The position numbers and the translations under genes are program-made. Source: Catenuloplanes indicus (lineage in GTDB: Bacteria > Actinomycetota > Actinomycetes > Mycobacteriales > Micromonosporaceae). Taken from it: DNA of 64,000 nt. Below the pieces are notes generated by a model, which was given only the letters and a program-made list of their open reading frames with translations, had not been told where the DNA came from and did no database searches. Below are positions 60,508 to 64,000 of this stretch, one piece after another. Positions within the stretch are counted from its first letter, which is position 1; each line of letters begins with the position of its first letter. The stretch is taken from the NCBI RefSeq assembly GCF_030813715.1, contig NZ_JAUSUZ010000001.1, positions 1,116,001 through 1,180,000 of the forward strand. Direction: 5' to 3'.

Positions 60508-62493
60508 ATGAGCTCATGGACGGAGGGCCCGGCGGTGCCCCGCCAGCTGCCGGCCGGGCCGGCCGGGTTCGTCGGCCGTGATCGCGAACTGCACCGGCTC
60601 GACTCGCTCACCGCGCCAGGACCGGACGGCCCGGCGGTCGTCGTCCTCACCGGCGTCGGCGGGGTCGGCAAGAGCGCGCTCGCGCTGCGCTGGGCGCACG
60701 CGGCCGCCGTCCGCTACCCGGACGGCCAGCTCTACGCCCCGCTCGGCGCGTTCGACCCGGCCGGGCCGACCGACCCGGCCGACGTCGCGGCCGTGGCGCT
60801 GCGGTCGCTCGGGCTCGCGGAGGACCGGATCCCGGCCCGCGCGGCGGAACGGGCCGCGCTGTTCCGTACCGTCACCGCCGGCCTCCGCCTGTTGCTGATC
60901 CTGGACGACGCCGCCTCGGCCGCGCAGGTCCGGCCGTTGCTGCCCGCGTCCGCCCACGCGACCGTGCTCGTCACCACGCGGTGGCGGTTCGGCGCGCTGG
61001 CGCTCGACGGCGCCCGCTTCCTGCCGATCGGCCCGCTGCCCGAGGACGCCGCGACCGAGTTGCTCCGGCGCCGGATCGGCGACGCGCGGCTGGTGGCGGA
61101 CCGGGAGGCGAGCGGCTCGCTGCTGCGCTGGTGCGCCGGGCTCCCGGTCGCGCTGGCGGTCTCCGCTGCCCGGCTCGCCAGCCGGCCCCGATGGCCCGTA
61201 CGACGGATGGTGGACGAGTTGACCCAGGACCGCGTTTCCCTGCCCGGCGAGATGTCCCTCACCACGGTGTTCGAGCTCTCCTACCGGGACCTCGACGCGC
61301 CGGTCGCGCGCTGCTACCGGGCGCTCGGCGCGCATCCGGGCGCGGAGTGCGGCGTCCCCGCGGTGGCCGCGATGCTGGAGGTGGCCGAGCCGGAGGCGGC
61401 CGCGCTGCTGGACCGGCTGGTCGACGCGAGCCTGGTGGACGAGGCCGGGCCGGACGGTGACCGGTTCCGGCCGCACGACCTGGTACGCCGGCACGCGCAC
61501 CGGACCGCGAACGCCGACCCGGAATGGAACGCGCTGCTGCGCCGAGCCGCCGAGTGGTACCGGGACGGCGCCGCGGCGGCGGGCCGGCTGCTGACGCCGT
61601 ACCGGGACCGGCCCGCTCCGGACCGTTCGTTCGGCGCCATCCGGGACCGGAGCACGGCGCTGGCCTGGTTCGACGCGGAACGGTCCAACCTGGTCGCGGC
61701 CGTGCTGGCCACCGCGGAGCCGTTCCCGCTGCTCGCCTGGCAGATCGCGGACGGATGCTGGCCGATGTTCCACCTGCGCCGCCACCACGCGGACCGCCAG
61801 CTCGTCGACCGGGCCGCCGCCGGGGCCGCCCGCCGGCTGGGGGACCCGGCCGGCGAGGCGGAGATGGTCAAACGGCTGGCCTGGTCGCTCTACGACACCG
61901 GGCGCCTCGACGAGGCGGAGCCGCTGTTCACTCGCGCGATGGCGCTGGCCGCGGACGCGGGCGACCGGGCCGGGCTCGGCGGCGCCCACGCCGGGCTCGG
62001 GACCGTGGCACTCGCGCGCGGTGAGTTCGACCAGGCGCGGGAACACTCCGCGGCGCAGCACCGCATCTTCACCACGCTCGGCGACGTACGCTCGGCGACG
62101 CTCGGGTTGCTCCGGCTCGGCACGGTGGAGAACGAGTCCGGCCGGCCCGCGGAGGCGGTCACCTATCTGCGGCAGACCATCACCCTGCTGTCCGGGCTCG
62201 GCGTGGATCCGTACAACGAGGCGGTCGCACGGATCGAGCTGGGCCGCGCCCTCGGCGCGCTGGGCGATGACGAGGGCGCGGACCGGGAACTGGCGCACGC
62301 ACTGTCCGAGATGGACCGGCTCGGGTCGGCGCGGGGCCGGGCGCAGGCCCTGCACCGGCGCGGGGAGTGGCATCTGCGCGCCGGGCGGGACCCGGACGCG
62401 CGACGGGACCTGACCGCGGCGGAGAAGGCCTACACCCGGCTGGCCGACACCGAGGCCGTACCGGTGCGGCGCCTGCTCGACGGGATGGCGTGA
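60508..62493 (+). CDS. NB-ARC/TPR regulator (STAND ATPase)
   Basis: 661 residues from ATG 60508 with GGGGGGAGA 5 bases upstream. Short leader, then PRQLPAGPAGFVGRDRELHRLD, P-loop LTGVGGVGKSALALRWAHAA, Walker B LLLILDDAASAAQV, WCAGLPVALAVSA, winged helix FRPHDLVRRHAHRTA, and TPR repeats (AEMVKRLAWSLYDTGRLDEAEPLFTRAM, ALGTVALARGEFDQAR, LLRLGTVENESGRPAEAVTYLRQTI). No HTH or BTAD. It sits head-to-head with the other NB-ARC/TPR gene and may act with it. Its last 64 bases overlap the convergent small gene. Confidence 0.88.
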   Translation: MSSWTEGPAVPRQLPAGPAGFVGRDRELHRLDSLTAPGPDGPAVVVLTGVGGVGKSALALRWAHAAAVRYPDGQLYAPLGAFDPAGPTDPADVAAVALRSLGLAEDRIPARAAERAALFRTVTAGLRLLLILDDAASAAQVRPLLPASAHATVLVTTRWRFGALALDGARFLPIGPLPEDAATELLRRRIGDARLVADREASGSLLRWCAGLPVALAVSAARLASRPRWPVRRMVDELTQDRVSLPGEMSLTTVFELSYRDLDAPVARCYRALGAHPGAECGVPAVAAMLEVAEPEAAALLDRLVDASLVDEAGPDGDRFRPHDLVRRHAHRTANADPEWNALLRRAAEWYRDGAAAAGRLLTPYRDRPAPDRSFGAIRDRSTALAWFDAERSNLVAAVLATAEPFPLLAWQIADGCWPMFHLRRHHADRQLVDRAAAGAARRLGDPAGEAEMVKRLAWSLYDTGRLDEAEPLFTRAMALAADAGDRAGLGGAHAGLGTVALARGEFDQAREHSAAQHRIFTTLGDVRSATLGLLRLGTVENESGRPAEAVTYLRQTITLLSGLGVDPYNEAVARIELGRALGALGDDEGADRELAHALSEMDRLGSARGRAQALHRRGEWHLRAGRDPDARRDLTAAEKAYTRLADTEAVPVRRLLDGMA

Positions 62494-62804
62494 CACGTCA
62501 GCAGGAGCAGCAGTGCCACCGCACGCGCGACGTCCACCGGCCCGGCACCGATCGGCGCGGCGCTGCCGCCCGCGGTCGCGGCCACCCGCCCGGTGCGATG
62601 GGTCAGTGTCACGGCCCCGTGGCCGGTGGTCCGGGCCACCGCGGACACGCCCGGACAGCGCGCCAGCAACTCCTCCGGCGTCTCCCCCACCGACGGCGCC
62701 AGCAGCAGCACGTCCGCGACCGGCACCCAGCCGGCCGGCGCGTCCGGCACGGCCACCACCAGGTAGGCCCCGCCCCCGGCCGACATCAGCCACACCCCGG
62801 TCAC
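62430..62804 (-). CDS. Small hypothetical protein coupled to the glycosyltransferase gene
   Basis: 124 residues from GTG 62804, which overlaps the preceding stop (GTGA). TGVWLMSAGGGAYLVVAVPDAPAGWVPVADVLLLAPSVGETPEELLARCPGVSAVART has a beta-strand-rich N terminus; residues ~80-110 are hydrophobic (VDVARAVALLLLLTCHA), then a basic tail. Not recognised. Translational coupling suggests it works with the glycosyltransferase. Its 3' end overlaps the NB-ARC gene by 64 bases, so one of the two C termini may be shorter. Confidence 0.55.
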   Translation of the reverse strand: MTGVWLMSAGGGAYLVVAVPDAPAGWVPVADVLLLAPSVGETPEELLARCPGVSAVARTTGHGAVTLTHRTGRVAATAGGSAAPIGAGPVDVARAVALLLLLTCHAIPSSRRRTGTASVSASRV

Positions 62805-63994
62805 GACACCACCCGCCGGCGGTACGGCCGGGACACCGCGACCGGCCGGGTGACGGCCCGCCAGGCCGGCTCGGGCAGGCGCAGCAGCCGGTACATCTGG
62901 GTGCGCAGACGGCGCGCGGCCTCGCCCCGGACGGAGCTGACCAGCGGCGGTACCGCGGCCGCGACCGCCGCACGCCGGAACTCCGCGTCCCGCAGCTGGT
63001 CCCGCAGCGGACGGCGCACGTCGAGCAGCGCGGTCGTCCGGGACAACGCCTCGGCCGCCGACCCGGGCGCGACCCGGCCGGGCGGGGCCGGCAGGTGCAG
63101 CACCGGAACGCCGGCGGTGGCGGCGTAGAGCGTGGGCGACCCGTAGTCGCCGATCCACACGTCCGCGGCCGCGGCCAGCGCACGCCAGTCCAGCGGCTCG
63201 ACGTACCGGAGCCCCGGTACCCGCCGGTTGCGCGCCCAGGCCTCCACCTGCCGCGCGCCGTGCCCGTGCCAGGTGGCGGGGTGGCAGACCGCGCGGACCG
63301 CGTACCGGTCACGCGGCAGTTCCCGCAGTGCCTCGCGGAGCGCCGGCCAGACGCGCCGGAACAGCGACCACTCGCCCCAGGTGCTGCTGACCGCGATCAG
63401 CGTCCGGTCCGCGACGACCCCCAGACCCCGGCGGTACGCGGTCCGGCGCGGCAGGCTCGCGGTGAGCCGGTCGAGGCACAGGTCGCCGGTGAGCCGCGCG
63501 GCCGGGAGCGCCTGCGGGCACTGCCGCGCCAGCACGTCCCGCGCGCCCACGTGCGAGATCGTGACCACCCGAGGGATCAGCCGCCCGTAGCTGGTCAGCC
63601 ACGGCGCGGCCAGCCCGGTGACCAGCCCGTCCCCCGGCCCGCCGGACGGCGACCAGGTGACCTTGTTGCTCATGATGCCGTGCGGCAGCTGGATGATCGG
63701 TGCACGCAGCTCGTGCAGCCCGGCGCAGTCCGCCGCGAGCGCCAGGTCGAACGTGGACCGCCGCGCCTGCTCCCACGGGATCACCACCGCGCCAAGCGAG
63801 GACAGCAGCTCGTCCGTACCGTTGCTGAGCACGTCCGGCGCCCGGGTGAAGACCACCTGCACGCGCTCGTCCGCCTCCGCCAGCCCGACCGCGTCCAGCA
63901 CGTGCTGCGCGCTCGCGACCGTGTGGCAGACCGCGAGCACCAGCCGTTCCACCGGCGCGGTGTGCCACCGTGCCGCGCCCGGCCCGGCCGGCAT
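62801..63994 (-). CDS. CDP-glycerol glycerophosphotransferase/GT-B-like enzyme
   Basis: 397 residues, possibly longer because the window ends 6 bases beyond the ATG. GT-B-type folds: LVLAVCHTVASAQHVLDAVGLAE, APIIQLPHGIMSNK, VVTISHVGARDVLARQCP, AVSSTWGEWSLFRRVWPALREAL, ADVWIGDYGSPTLYAATAGVPVLHLP (the GDYGS block matches the phosphate-binding loop of TagF-like teichoic-acid polymerases, where it is D-YSS). Such enzymes add glycerol-phosphate or hexose units to wall or lipid carriers. An alternative start is GTG (VERLVLAV) 14 codons later. It leads an operon with the small protein behind it. Confidence 0.7.
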   Translation of the reverse strand: MPAGPGAARWHTAPVERLVLAVCHTVASAQHVLDAVGLAEADERVQVVFTRAPDVLSNGTDELLSSLGAVVIPWEQARRSTFDLALAADCAGLHELRAPIIQLPHGIMSNKVTWSPSGGPGDGLVTGLAAPWLTSYGRLIPRVVTISHVGARDVLARQCPQALPAARLTGDLCLDRLTASLPRRTAYRRGLGVVADRTLIAVSSTWGEWSLFRRVWPALREALRELPRDRYAVRAVCHPATWHGHGARQVEAWARNRRVPGLRYVEPLDWRALAAAADVWIGDYGSPTLYAATAGVPVLHLPAPPGRVAPGSAAEALSRTTALLDVRRPLRDQLRDAEFRRAAVAAAVPPLVSSVRGEAARRLRTQMYRLLRLPEPAWRAVTRPVAVSRPYRRRVVS

Positions 63995-64000
63995 CTCCAG

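Noticed and set aside
32759-62493. NB-ARC proteins as an antiviral (Avs-like) defence island
   Set aside because: They have XRE, BTAD and TPR neighbours typical of actinobacterial regulators; no nuclease, protease or other effector domain is fused.
1-64000. tRNA or rRNA genes and prophage modules
   Set aside because: I looked for cloverleaf-like CCA ends, rRNA words and phage structural or integrase motifs and found none; no database search was possible.

Overview
High-GC actinobacterial DNA with GTG/TTG starts, strong GGAGG ribosome sites, SARP/STAND regulators and mycothiol-type enzymes; the style fits a Micromonosporaceae-like genome (Actinoplanes, Micromonospora and relatives), but the genus is an inference. 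No rRNA, tRNA, CRISPR array or complete insertion sequence was recognised.

Left part (1-26.8 kb): the right-hand arm of an enediyne antibiotic cluster, cut by the window's left edge. It holds the 5' two-thirds or so of an iterative enediyne polyketide synthase (KS-AT-ACP-start of KR), two tandem DUF1702 proteins, and a distinctive redox block: two paralogous CxxC carboxymuconolactone-decarboxylase-like proteins on either side of a DUF5987 protein coupled to a GMC oxidoreductase. Then come an SgcJ/EcaC-family protein, an SCP2 protein, a TIGR03084-like DinB protein, MerR and AraC regulators, a cytochrome P450, a minus-strand operon (VOC protein, acyl-CoA-dehydrogenase-like flavoprotein, epoxide-hydrolase-like alpha/beta hydrolase, GT2 glycosyltransferase, MFS exporter), an HxlR regulator with an operator-like inverted repeat, a second drug exporter, a small protein, an FAD monooxygenase and a second epoxide hydrolase of the EHN/SgcF type. 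The inferred logic is polyene synthesis by the PKS, oxidative and epoxide tailoring, then export. Genes for the cognate thioesterase and the rest of the core must lie to the left if the cluster is functional.

Middle (27-44.5 kb): accessory genes. A compact cassette (YbaB-like, ESAT-6/WXG-like, WXG100-like membrane module, separate toxin-type C-terminal module, probable immunity protein) looks like a polymorphic toxin split over overlapping genes. It is followed by an SDR and a sugar-acid dehydratase, two XRE-HTH/NB-ARC regulators, secreted proteins (beta-trefoil lectin, hydrolase, small Cys-rich protein), a DUF4956 remnant, a SARP regulator, a calcineurin-type phosphatase with a lipid kinase, and a histidine phosphatase.

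Right part (44.5-64 kb): two copies (A about 44.9-46.1 kb, B about 53.75-54.46 kb) of a mosaic non-coding repeat bracket a segment with a GT20-TIM barrel-WD40 operon that carries apparent frameshifts, a GH43-like secreted protein, a lipoprotein and an LCP ligase. Copy A contains an 81-nt near-perfect hairpin that copy B lacks. Beyond it are a membrane-anchored Hsp70-like protein, an SRPBCC protein, two more NB-ARC/TPR regulators, a small protein and a CDP-glycerol-type glycosyltransferase at the right edge.
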